Below, one piece after another: positions 34,392 through 43,259 of a DNA stretch of 64,000 nucleotides (positions are counted from its first letter, which is position 1; every line of letters begins with the position of its first letter). Where the stretch lies: the NCBI GenBank assembly GCA_964386385.1, contig CAYLRN010000001.1, forward strand, positions 264,482 through 328,481. Reading direction: 5' to 3'. The notes beneath the pieces are model-generated. The model was not told where the DNA came from and searched no databases. It saw only the letters and a program-made list of their open reading frames with translations. Source of the DNA: RUG572 sp964386385 (GTDB lineage Bacteria > Verrucomicrobiota > Kiritimatiellia > RFP12 > UBA1067). The position numbers and the translations under genes are program-made.

Positions 34392-35840
34392 GTGGCTTCA
34401 ACTCGCGCGAAAAACGGACAAGTCGCCCTTCTGCTCGTCTTCATGCTGATGGGGCTTCTTTTCCTTGCGCTCGTGAACGTCGACGCATTCCTCGCCACAC
34501 ACAGGAAGAACCGCCTTCAGAACGCTGGCGACGCCGCCGCCCTCGCGGCCGCAAGATGGCAGGGAATCACCCTCAACGCCATCGGCGCGCTGAACATGCT
34601 GAAGATCGAGACGATGTGCGACGCCGCGCTCCGCTCCGGCGGCACGGAGATAAGCCCCCTCTTCCGGGAGCAGGCCACGAACCTCTGCGAACGGATCACC
34701 GCCCTGCAGGAGCGCCTTTCCTTCGCGGGGCCGCTCATGGGGCTTTACGCCGCGCAGCGGGCGGCGGAGAAGAACGGAGTCGACGCGCCGGACGGCTCCA
34801 TGTCCGCGCTCGTGAACGAGGCGATTGCCCGCGCCTCCTCCGTCCCCGCCACGCTCACCTGGCCTGGAAAGGCGGCGGACTACGCGCAGATGCTTCGCGG
34901 CGCCGTCGGAAGCGGAGTCGTCGTAGGCGCGGACAACGCGGAATACTACAACTTCAGCGTCCAGGGTTCGCACCCGCTCTACTCCAAGGCGTTCTACTAC
35001 GCCGTCGACGGCGAGGACTGGTGCTGGTTCTACCTTCGCGATCCGATGATGGACCTTCTCGCCGGCTTCTCCGGCTGGGGCGAGGCCCCGCCCGGCGCCG
35101 GCGCGTCGTGCGACAATCCGGAGTTCTTCGGAACGGACACCCTTCCGGCGGTCCGCTCCCTTGCCGACGTCGGCTCCGGCGCCACGCTCCAGGAAGTGGA
35201 AAGCCACGTCCTCGAACTCGCCGCGCTCGCCGGATGCCGCTCCGTGGACAGCATCACGCTGGCGGCAAGCGGAGTCCTCACGAACGACATCGACATGACG
35301 TGGTGGACGTACGATTCCGCGCAGTGGGGGACGTGGCGCCGGATGCACCGTTCCGACGAGGCGCGCCTTCCCCTTGTCTCGGACGTCCAGGAACGCTTCG
35401 ACGTGCAGGGCTGCTTCGCCGCCACGCGCACCATGCAGATTCTGCGGCCAATCACTCCCGACGTCCCGGAGCGCGAAAACGTCTGGACCGCGGCGGCAAA
35501 GCCGTTCGGCGAAATCGACGGACGCACCGTCACGTTCAACGGCGCGTTCCCGCTCGTCGCGCCGCTTTTTTCCGACGTCCGCCTCGTCATGCTCGGCGCG
35601 TTCGACGAGAACCGCATGGGCATGGCCGACGACGCCTGGGTCGTCCACACCCGCGACCACGTGCAGAACTGCGCGAACGGAATGGTCTTCGACGGATGCC
35701 GGTACTGCGCCACGCTCGGAAAATGGAATTCCCCTGAATTCCGTCGTAGCGGAGTGGACTGGCTTTCCGAAAACGGCGAATCGTGCCGCCTTCCTACTGG
35801 CGGATCGGGGGCGTCGGGAGGGACGCGATATGCGCACTAG
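34392..35840 (+). CDS. TadG-like Flp pilus protein
   Basis: A 482-residue protein with one N-terminal membrane segment after a Lys-Asn-Gly-Gln site (NGQVALLLVFMLMG) and the HRKNRLQNAGDAAALAAA stretch typical of the TadG N-terminus. The following 400 residues form a large extracytoplasmic domain with eight or more cysteines, unrecognised. The GTG start has GGAGAG upstream. Its end overlaps the next gene by 11 nt. Confidence 0.72.
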   Translation: MASTRAKNGQVALLLVFMLMGLLFLALVNVDAFLATHRKNRLQNAGDAAALAAARWQGITLNAIGALNMLKIETMCDAALRSGGTEISPLFREQATNLCERITALQERLSFAGPLMGLYAAQRAAEKNGVDAPDGSMSALVNEAIARASSVPATLTWPGKAADYAQMLRGAVGSGVVVGADNAEYYNFSVQGSHPLYSKAFYYAVDGEDWCWFYLRDPMMDLLAGFSGWGEAPPGAGASCDNPEFFGTDTLPAVRSLADVGSGATLQEVESHVLELAALAGCRSVDSITLAASGVLTNDIDMTWWTYDSAQWGTWRRMHRSDEARLPLVSDVQERFDVQGCFAATRTMQILRPITPDVPERENVWTAAAKPFGEIDGRTVTFNGAFPLVAPLFSDVRLVMLGAFDENRMGMADDAWVVHTRDHVQNCANGMVFDGCRYCATLGKWNSPEFRRSGVDWLSENGESCRLPTGGSGASGGTRYAH

Positions 35841-36258
35841 GTCCGGACAGGCGATGATAGAGCTGGCGCTTGGGCTTTTCGTCTTCGCGCTTGTCGTCTG
35901 CGCCCTTCTCTCCTTCGGCGCGGTCATTCCCGAAAGCCTCCGACTCCAGGGAATGGTGCGGCGCATTGCCGGCCGGGACGCGCAGACGGCCATGGGAGGC
36001 GCGAACTGCGGTTCGCCCATCCCCGCGGTCGACGCAGCCCTTTCAGACGAGGAGGTGCAGCCTCTCGACGTCTCGCAGTTCTCCGCCCTGTCCGCCCGTC
36101 CCGTCGAGCTCGTCGAGCGCTCGCTTTCGTTCGAGACCGACATAGACGACTTCGCCGCAGAATGGCTCTACGGCGAAAAGACGTTTCGCGCCGTCGAGTC
36201 CGCATCGATGCCGACAATGACCATTCCCAATTTCGCGGCGGAAGGCTTCGTCCAATGA
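35830..36258 (+). CDS. TadE/TadF-like minor pseudopilin
   Basis: A 142-residue protein. The leader MRTRSG is followed by QAMIELALGLFVFALVVCAL, again the Gly-Gln-x3-Glu site. The downstream domain is acidic and short. The start lies inside the 3' end of the TadG-like gene, and its stop overlaps the next start as ATGA, so the cassette is translationally coupled. Confidence 0.75.
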   Translation: MRTRSGQAMIELALGLFVFALVVCALLSFGAVIPESLRLQGMVRRIAGRDAQTAMGGANCGSPIPAVDAALSDEEVQPLDVSQFSALSARPVELVERSLSFETDIDDFAAEWLYGEKTFRAVESASMPTMTIPNFAAEGFVQ

Positions 36259-36653
36259 CAGATGAAGGAACGGAAGTGAAAGACACCACGAAAAAGACAG
36301 CAGTCGCCGCGCTTGCGGCCGTTTCGGCGCTCCTCGCCGCCGTTCCGCTGTGCGGATGGATTTTCATGCGCCAGCCGGCTGACGCGGCGGCGGACGTCCG
36401 CGCGGAAATCGCCGACGGACGCTGCGCGGTGAGCGTCCGCCGGACGCCGGACGCCGCGCGCGACGCGGCGGCAAAGGCGGAGGAGGAGCGCAGACGCGAC
36501 GGATGGAAGGTGGCTCCCGTCAGCACCGCCACTTTCAAACTCTTCCTGCGCGGCGGCGAAATGTGCGCCGTCCTCGCGGAAGACACGCCGTCCGGCTCGA
36601 CGCTCACGGAATTCCGCACCGCGGCGGCAGGAATCTCCGATGCCGCGTTCTAG
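36255..36653 (+). CDS. Membrane-anchored protein of unknown function in the pilin cassette
   Basis: A 132-residue protein with one hydrophobic segment at about 17-38 (VAALAAVSALLAAVPLCGWI) and a soluble, Ala/Arg/Glu-rich part outside. No Gly-Gln site is present. It is the last gene of the pilin run, coupled by an ATGA overlap, and could be an assembly accessory factor. No family is recognised. Confidence 0.65.
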   Translation: MTDEGTEVKDTTKKTAVAALAAVSALLAAVPLCGWIFMRQPADAAADVRAEIADGRCAVSVRRTPDAARDAAAKAEEERRRDGWKVAPVSTATFKLFLRGGEMCAVLAEDTPSGSTLTEFRTAAAGISDAAF

Positions 36654-36665
36654 CCTGTCTGTCCG

Positions 36666-38552
36666 CTAGCGCACCATGAACGACGTTTCAATCGTGGCCG
36701 TGACTGCTGGACGGGCAATGGAGAAGGCAAGACGCCTGACTGACGGGCGCGGAGCGTTTTCGATTGTCTCCTCGCGGAATTCAAGCGTGTCCGACGCGGA
36801 GACGCACATCTTCAGCGCGCGACGGCCCTTCCCGCCCTTTTTCAGCGCGAACTCCATTTCCGCGCCGCCGATGCGCTCGCAGTCGCGATACGTCACGACC
36901 GGAACCTCAAACGCCGTCGGCTTCGTGAACTCCGCCCTGTCGGAAATCGAAACGCCGCCGCGCACGCGGTCGAATGTCATCGTGCGGACGAGGGACTTGA
37001 GCGTCTTCGCGGACGGATAGGCGGCCGTGCAGTCAAGGACGAGGACGTCCCTTTCATCTGAAAACGAATGGGAAAGGACCTTGGCCGCCGCCTTGCGCCC
37101 CGTAGACTGGAGATTCCCGCCGACGACAGGGACGGGGTGTCCGAAGGAGTTCAGCACATTCGAGACGTAGCGGTCCTTCGAGAACGTCCGGCGTGTGTAC
37201 TGCTCCCCGCCGGGGTCGCCGCACATCTCCACGCCGTCGAGCATCACGACGTACGACCCGACGTCGTTGTGGTTGTGGAGTTCGGCGTTGTGTCCGCCCT
37301 TGGCCGCGACGGAGAGGGCAAGCGAGCGGGCGTTGTCGCGCAGACGGGATATCAGCACCTGAGCGTCCGGAAACCACGAGCGGTACTGGAGAACGTCCAG
37401 CCCCCTTCCGTCCGAGCGCGGCGGCTCCTGCCCGAACGCGCGGAGCGCGACAGTCGAGATTCCGCCGAAAAGAACGGACTGCGATTCAGCGACTCGGCAG
37501 GTGAGGTCTGGAAACACCTGCCGCTGAAGGGCGAGGACGATTGCGTCGGGATTTCCTCCGCCGTCGGCGAACTGTGGCGACCTTCCGCTCTGCAGCTGGT
37601 AGCCGTAGGGATAGAGCATGATCGCGCGGTTCTTCGGGTCTACGAAGAGGTCCACGCGCCCGCCTGTCGCCTCGCGGACGGCAAGACCAAGCTTCAGGTG
37701 GTTTCCGTAGCCGTAGTTCCAGTAGCCCATGCCCTCGGAGCAGTAGCCGTCGGCGGTGTATGCGTTCAGGGCGAACGGCACTGTGCGCTCCGCCGACTCC
37801 ACAAATTCCGCCCTGACGCGGCGGTCGCGCACGAGCGCAAGGGCGGCGCGGACGGAGCAGCCGTTGCAGACGGAATTCCAGTTCGACTCCACGTAGTACC
37901 ACCAGTGCGCAAGCCGCCGGCTCGCCGCGCCGCGCGGGTCGCGGCACGTCACGAGATACGGCTGCAGCACACGGCGGTCGCATTCCGCGTAGACGCGGTC
38001 GCGGAGCGTCTGCGGCAGCACGTCGCGAAAGCAGTCGCGCGTCTGCGCCAGCAGCAGGGCGCGCGCGGCGCTGCCGAGGTCGATGTAGAGCGTCGTGCCG
38101 TTGAAGTTCTGAAGCCTCGCGTCGTGCGCGGGCATCGTCCAGCTGCGCTCGTCGCAGATCGCGGTCACGCATTCCACGATCTTCGGAAGGAAGCGGCCGC
38201 GGTTCTCAAGGCATTCGGCAAGCACGAGCCGGTCGAGATTCATCGCCCGCCGCGAATACGGACGCTCGTATCGGGAGCGGTTGCCGTTTCGCGTGAATTC
38301 GAGGTAGAGTTCGTCGGGGCAGTCCGGAATGGGTTCCGACAGGGCCGTCTCGGCGAGGGCGATGGCGCGCTTCGCTTCGGGGAGCGCGGCCAGGCGATTC
38401 CATGCGGCGCGGTTGGAAATACGGGTCTGCGGAAATCCCGGCTCTTCGGGAAGAAAGGCGGCTATCTCGTCTATGCGGTCGGCAGAAGGCGCGGAGGCCC
38501 ATGCCATCGCGACGAGCAACATTGCGAGCGACAGCATGAGGACTTGCTTCAC
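36666..38552 (-). CDS. Heparinase II/III-like polysaccharide lyase, exported
   Basis: A 628-residue protein with a signal peptide (VLMLSLAMLLVAMAWASA), an alpha/alpha toroid part (about 30-330) with WWYYVESNWNSVCNGC, then a beta-sandwich with GGHNAELHNHNDVGSYVVML, the histidine-rich metal and substrate site of heparinase II/III family lyases. The substrate may be a uronate polymer. The GTG start at 38552 is chosen because AGGAGG lies 5 nt upstream and it overlaps the previous stop as GTGA. An in-frame ATG at 38573 is less likely. It ends TSFMVR, weakly like the two giant proteins. Confidence 0.82.
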   Translation of the reverse strand: MKQVLMLSLAMLLVAMAWASAPSADRIDEIAAFLPEEPGFPQTRISNRAAWNRLAALPEAKRAIALAETALSEPIPDCPDELYLEFTRNGNRSRYERPYSRRAMNLDRLVLAECLENRGRFLPKIVECVTAICDERSWTMPAHDARLQNFNGTTLYIDLGSAARALLLAQTRDCFRDVLPQTLRDRVYAECDRRVLQPYLVTCRDPRGAASRRLAHWWYYVESNWNSVCNGCSVRAALALVRDRRVRAEFVESAERTVPFALNAYTADGYCSEGMGYWNYGYGNHLKLGLAVREATGGRVDLFVDPKNRAIMLYPYGYQLQSGRSPQFADGGGNPDAIVLALQRQVFPDLTCRVAESQSVLFGGISTVALRAFGQEPPRSDGRGLDVLQYRSWFPDAQVLISRLRDNARSLALSVAAKGGHNAELHNHNDVGSYVVMLDGVEMCGDPGGEQYTRRTFSKDRYVSNVLNSFGHPVPVVGGNLQSTGRKAAAKVLSHSFSDERDVLVLDCTAAYPSAKTLKSLVRTMTFDRVRGGVSISDRAEFTKPTAFEVPVVTYRDCERIGGAEMEFALKKGGKGRRALKMCVSASDTLEFREETIENAPRPSVRRLAFSIARPAVTATIETSFMVR

Positions 38553-39829
38553 CGGTCCTCCTGCGACGTCCACGGGATGAGGTTGAAGAGAAACAGATGG
38601 CGAGCCTTTCCGCCGGGGCAGTCCGTCGACTCCCAGAGCGTCCAGAACGGCGCCCAGTTGCGGTCAAGTCCTCCGGAATGGCGGATGGGAATCAGGTCGA
38701 GGACGCGGCGGCGCGTAAGTCCGTTCTCGGTCGAAGAACTGTAGAAAGGCCAGACGCGGAAATAGGAGGACGTCTCCTCCAGTCCGGCCTCTGTCTTCCT
38801 GAAGCGGCGTTCGTTCGTGAAGAACGGAAAGAAGGTGAAGCGTTCCTCAAGTGTGGTCTTCGTCTCGAGGCGGGCGTCCTCCACGAGCTGCCAGCCCACG
38901 CGCCATGTCTTCTCCTCCAGGTTGGACTTCTCCCGGTCAAGATAGGAATATGAATCAACGCCTTCGTAGAACGGCCAGACGGACACGCGGTCGCGGACGT
39001 TCGAACGAAGGACTTCCACGAGCGGCCATGGGAGACGCCAGCGCGTGGCGGAATCGGTTTCGACGTACGAGAAGAACGGAGGAAGGAGCATCGTCTGCGA
39101 CTCGCGCGCCCGGCGGACCTGTCCGTACAGCGGCAGGAACATCCACGAGCTCCCAGCGCCTGAGGTGTCGCGGTCTTCGCGGTAGGAGGCCCAGGTGAAG
39201 AGAGGCCACAGGAAATACGAGTGCTCGCTCTCGCGCTGCGTCCCATAGCCGTATAGAGGCCATACGCCAATTCCCTCGCGCGGGGCGTCGCGCCACGTCA
39301 CGAACGGCCAGAGGACGGCATGGCTTCTGACTCCCTTGACGGTGTAGGTGTGCCAGAGAGGCCAGAGGGCGAACTCCCAGTCGTCCATTGTCAGGACGTG
39401 CGGGTGGCGTCCGTAGACCGGGAAAAGCCCCCAGTAGCCGTCGGCGGCCCGGTCGACGCCGCTGAACCATATTGGGAAGACGTTGAAACTGCAGGAGGGA
39501 TCGCCGTCGCGCCCGTCTCCGTAGGCGAGAAGAAGCGCGCGCCACCAGTGCGCGGAGCGGGCGTCGTGCCAGGTTCCGAGAGGCCAGAGGAAATCGCGCA
39601 CCGTCGTGTCGGACGCAGGGTCAGTGACCTGCGAATAGAACGGACGGAAGGCCAAGAACTCCGCAGACCCCGGCTCTGCGCGGCGGTAGTCGAAGAACGG
39701 GCCGAAATGCCAGTGGGCGACCTGGTCGCCGCCGCGGCGCGAGGCCTCGGCGGCGGCGTCCGCAGCCCTTGCGGCGCGTGGCGTCGCAAGGGCGAGACAG
39801 AGGAGTCCGAACGCGGTGGCGATGCGCAT
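38549..39829 (-). CDS. Exported Trp-Pro-repeat protein of unknown function
   Basis: A 426-residue protein with a signal peptide (MRIATAFGLLCLALATPRAA). The mature part holds about fourteen short aromatic repeats built on a WPL, WPF, FPV or LPL core (for example ALWPLWH, GVWPLYGYG, FLWPLFTW, SVWPFYEG), spaced about 20-35 residues apart. This suggests a beta-propeller or an outer-membrane barrel-like sheet. No named family is recognised with confidence. A GTG at 39853 overlapping the upstream stop is an alternative start. It lies between the lyase and a DUF2723 protein in one operon, and may act in surface assembly. Confidence 0.65.
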   Translation of the reverse strand: MRIATAFGLLCLALATPRAARAADAAAEASRRGGDQVAHWHFGPFFDYRRAEPGSAEFLAFRPFYSQVTDPASDTTVRDFLWPLGTWHDARSAHWWRALLLAYGDGRDGDPSCSFNVFPIWFSGVDRAADGYWGLFPVYGRHPHVLTMDDWEFALWPLWHTYTVKGVRSHAVLWPFVTWRDAPREGIGVWPLYGYGTQRESEHSYFLWPLFTWASYREDRDTSGAGSSWMFLPLYGQVRRARESQTMLLPPFFSYVETDSATRWRLPWPLVEVLRSNVRDRVSVWPFYEGVDSYSYLDREKSNLEEKTWRVGWQLVEDARLETKTTLEERFTFFPFFTNERRFRKTEAGLEETSSYFRVWPFYSSSTENGLTRRRVLDLIPIRHSGGLDRNWAPFWTLWESTDCPGGKARHLFLFNLIPWTSQEDR

Positions 39830-39849
39830 GGCGGCGGCCGGTTCCTTCG

Positions 39850-42800
39850 TCACTTGTCGCCGCGCACGGACTTCTGGAGCTTGTCGACTTCGCCGAGCTC
39901 GTAGGCGGAGAGCTCCTTGGAGCGCTTGCGTATTTCGCGGAGGGTCACGCGGGCGTGTCCGAAGTCCCTGCGGGCCAGCTGTACGCGGGCGAGCGTGATC
40001 TGCATTCGGACGTCGTCGATCTTGTTCTCCTCCTTGGAGAGGCGCAGGGCCTCCTTGATGCACTTCTCGGCCTCGTCGAGGCCGGTCTTGCGGTCGAGAA
40101 GGATAGACGCAAGCGTCTCCCAGGCGACGTACAGCTTCGGCGCGGTCTTGATCGCGGCGCGCGCGTACTTTTCCGCCTCCTCGAACTTGTCCTGGCGGCG
40201 CAGGGCCTCGGCGAGGTCGTTCTGCGCGGCGGGCAGCGGTTTCTCGGCGTCGGCCGCGATACGCAGGAACGTCTCGGCGTTGTGGAACTCGCCTGCCTGG
40301 AGGCGGAGCGAGCCCATCACGTAGTTGGCCATCCGGTTGGAGCGGTCCACGCGCAGGACCTGGCGGGCGTGCTTGTCGGCACTTTCGGGGTCGTTCATGG
40401 AGACGTCCATTTCAAGGATCATCTCGCCGACGGAATTGACGTCGGAGCGCACGGAGAACGCGGCCACGAGGGCGTCGCGGGCCTGCGTCCTGAATTCGGG
40501 TCCCTTGCGCATGTAGAGGAAAGCGCGCGTCATCTGCACGAAGTAGTCGTTGGGCGAATTGGCCGCGAGCTCAAGCTTCGGGAGAATGGACTTCTCGATT
40601 TCCAGGAGGGTCTTCTTGCGCACGGCGGGGTCCTTCGCGGCGTCGTGCTGCTGGAAGAGGACGCCGGCCATGAGAAACCACGCCTGGGCGGACTTCGTCT
40701 GTACGTCCGTCACCTTCTGGAGCGCGAGGCGCGCCGCGGGGAGGTTGTTGTCGATTATGTGCAGGAGCGCCCAGTCGAAGCCCTGGCGTTCCTTGTTGTC
40801 GGTGGACTTGGCGGCCTTTTCAAGGTAGCCGCGGGCGTCCGACATGTCGCCGCTCTGCATCGAAAGGCGGGCCATGCCGACGAGCGCGTCGTGGTTGGAG
40901 GCGTCGGAATCGAGGACCTTCCTGTAGACTTCGCGCGACTTCTTCGCGTCGTGTCCGCTTGCGTAGACGGAGGCGAGCATGTTGAGGAGGCCGGACTGGC
41001 GGTCCACCGGGACGAGGTCGGCGGCGCGGCGGATCTGCGCGATGGCGTTGCCGGTCTGCGCGGAGCGCGCCCAGCCGAAGCCCATGCGGGCGAAGATCTC
41101 CGGCGAGCGGATGTAGCCGTAGTAGCGCGAAAGGCCGGAGAGGACGTAGCGGCGCGACTTGTCGTCCACGATCGCCTTGATCTCCGCCTCCAGGTCGGCC
41201 TTGCGCGCGACGGCGGCGGGGAAGTTGGCGCGGGCCATCTCGAACTCGTTGAAGAGGGCGCAGATGTTGTCGCGGTCGATGTCCTTCAGCACGAGCTCGT
41301 AGATCTCGAACGCATCGGCGTCAAGCCCCATGTCCTGCAGCGCGACGCCGAGGTTGTTGGCGATGAAGCCGACGTGGCGGCGGAGCTGGAGGCGGAGCTT
41401 CGCCACCAGGTCGTCGACGTCGGAGATGGACATCGACCCCTTCTTCCCGTGCGGAGGGAGGTAGGGCGCGATTTTCTTCCAGAACGCCTCGAAGTCGGCC
41501 TTTGCCTTCTTGCCGTCGACGGACTTGAGGTCGGACACGCCGCCGAAGAAGAGGCATTCCGGCATCGGCTGGCAGTTCGCCATGAACCAGAAGTCGGCAA
41601 GGCCGAAGACGGCCACCTTCTTCGCCACGTCGGGGTCGCCGCCGAACCAGTCCTCGATGAACGGCAGGACGCCGAGCTGGATGGATATGTCGAGATTGGC
41701 GGTCCCGGCCTTGAGGCCCTTCTCGCGCACGAGCGCGGCAAGTTCCTTCAAATACGCCTCGTCCATGTCGCGGTACATGCAGATGAGGTTGAGTTCCTTC
41801 CCGCGCGCGGCGGCGGCGGCGCGCAGATGCTCGTCAAGGAGGCCGTCGGTTACGAGCCACGTCCTCTCGCCCATGCGGTCTATGATTTCGCCTGCGCAGA
41901 CGTCGGCGAAGCGGCCGCGGCCCTTCGTGCAGTCGAAGGCGTTGACGAGCGACGCAAGCGCGAGGAGGACGACGAGCAGGATTCCGGCGACGGGCGCGAT
42001 GCGGCGTCCGGCGACGATCACCGCCGGAAGGCGGCCGCCAGCCTCCGCGCGCGGCAGCGGGATGCGGGCGAGGACGTACCAGTAGGCGGCAAGGTAGCCG
42101 CAGGTCATCGCCGCCAGCGTGGACGTGGCGACTGGGGAGATGCCGAAGCGGCGCATCACCGCGGCGGGGGCAAGCGGCGTGACGGTCGCGAGAACGGCGC
42201 AGACGGTCATCGCGAAGTGGAAGAGGTACTGGCTCCACTTGCGGTCGTTGTTCAGTCCGCGTCCGGCGGCGAAGAGGCAGGCGATGAACGGCAGTACGGA
42301 CAGCACGGTGACGTATAGCCAACCAGACCGGCCGAACCACGCGCGCATTTCGCGCAGGGAGTGCGCCACGCACTTCTGCCACACGTCGCCGACGTCCTCC
42401 ATCCCGCCGGCGGCGGCCTCCGGCAGCGCCAGATATGCGGAACCGGCCATGCGCGTGAAGACGAAATAGCCGCCGAGCGTCGCAACCAGGAAGAGCGTCG
42501 TCGGCACGTAGAACCTGCGCCCGGTCTTGACCGCGGTCAATGCCACCGCCGCCATGTAGAGCGGCGCAAGCGCCATGAACGTCGCGCCCTCCACGAGCCC
42601 GGCCGCGACGCCAATGCCGATGGCGAACGCCCCCGCGGGGACGAGCTTCGGCCAGCGGAGGAGCGGAACGAACGCCATGAACACGACGAGGGCCATCGCA
42701 ACGTCGAACATCCGGTAGTCGAGGTGCGTGGACGACTGCCACGCCGCCGTGGAGAAGATGAACGCGAACGACGCGACGACACCGGCCGCGCGCGCGGCGC

Positions 42801-43188
42801 CGACGTTGAACCGGCGCGAGTCCTCATGGTAGATCGACTGGTAGACGAACTCCCCCACCAGCCAGCAGACAAGCCCGGCGGACACGACGCCGCAGACAAG
42901 CGAGAGGAGGTTGATGCCTACCACGGACGCCGAGGCGCCGGCGAACGCCTTCACGAACCACCCCCAGACCGGATGAAGCGGCAGGTCCAGGGCGTCCATC
43001 CCCACCCACTGGGTGAACAGCTGCGCCGACTCGCCCGGAAAGACGTAGTCCGCGAACGTCAGCGCGTACACGATGCACGCCACGACCGACGCGGCCGCCG
43101 AAAACGCCCACATCCGCAGTTTCTTCGCAGGGACGGAGGCGTCCGCGCGCCCGCCGACGGCCTTCTTCACCGATGCTTCATTGTCCAT
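39850..43188 (-). CDS. DUF2723 membrane protein with C-terminal TPR repeats
   Basis: A 1112-residue protein. The first 450 residues contain ten or more membrane helices, with the DUF2723-like pattern of a periplasmic loop after TM1 (GESAQLFTQW, HPVWGWFVKAF). Eukaryotic relatives are TMEM260-type O-mannosyltransferases. The second half is soluble and made of TPR repeats (for example ALVGMARLSMQSGD, AQNDLAEALRRQDKFEEAEK). It may glycosylate exported proteins or serve in envelope assembly. The leader of about 45 nt has AGGAG and an extended -10 (TGGCATAAT). It is the first gene of a three-gene operon. Confidence 0.82.
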   Translation of the reverse strand: MDNEASVKKAVGGRADASVPAKKLRMWAFSAAASVVACIVYALTFADYVFPGESAQLFTQWVGMDALDLPLHPVWGWFVKAFAGASASVVGINLLSLVCGVVSAGLVCWLVGEFVYQSIYHEDSRRFNVGAARAAGVVASFAFIFSTAAWQSSTHLDYRMFDVAMALVVFMAFVPLLRWPKLVPAGAFAIGIGVAAGLVEGATFMALAPLYMAAVALTAVKTGRRFYVPTTLFLVATLGGYFVFTRMAGSAYLALPEAAAGGMEDVGDVWQKCVAHSLREMRAWFGRSGWLYVTVLSVLPFIACLFAAGRGLNNDRKWSQYLFHFAMTVCAVLATVTPLAPAAVMRRFGISPVATSTLAAMTCGYLAAYWYVLARIPLPRAEAGGRLPAVIVAGRRIAPVAGILLVVLLALASLVNAFDCTKGRGRFADVCAGEIIDRMGERTWLVTDGLLDEHLRAAAAARGKELNLICMYRDMDEAYLKELAALVREKGLKAGTANLDISIQLGVLPFIEDWFGGDPDVAKKVAVFGLADFWFMANCQPMPECLFFGGVSDLKSVDGKKAKADFEAFWKKIAPYLPPHGKKGSMSISDVDDLVAKLRLQLRRHVGFIANNLGVALQDMGLDADAFEIYELVLKDIDRDNICALFNEFEMARANFPAAVARKADLEAEIKAIVDDKSRRYVLSGLSRYYGYIRSPEIFARMGFGWARSAQTGNAIAQIRRAADLVPVDRQSGLLNMLASVYASGHDAKKSREVYRKVLDSDASNHDALVGMARLSMQSGDMSDARGYLEKAAKSTDNKERQGFDWALLHIIDNNLPAARLALQKVTDVQTKSAQAWFLMAGVLFQQHDAAKDPAVRKKTLLEIEKSILPKLELAANSPNDYFVQMTRAFLYMRKGPEFRTQARDALVAAFSVRSDVNSVGEMILEMDVSMNDPESADKHARQVLRVDRSNRMANYVMGSLRLQAGEFHNAETFLRIAADAEKPLPAAQNDLAEALRRQDKFEEAEKYARAAIKTAPKLYVAWETLASILLDRKTGLDEAEKCIKEALRLSKEENKIDDVRMQITLARVQLARRDFGHARVTLREIRKRSKELSAYELGEVDKLQKSVRGDK

Positions 43189-43259
43189 CTTCTCGATCTC
43201 CTGTTAGACAGAAAAATGTCCGTTGCGTGATTATGCCATTGCGGCGAATGCCAATGCCG

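Noticed and set aside
39769..42318. An 849-codon open frame on the plus strand
   Set aside because: Antisense shadow of the DUF2723/TPR gene, whose membrane helices and TPR motifs are unmistakable.
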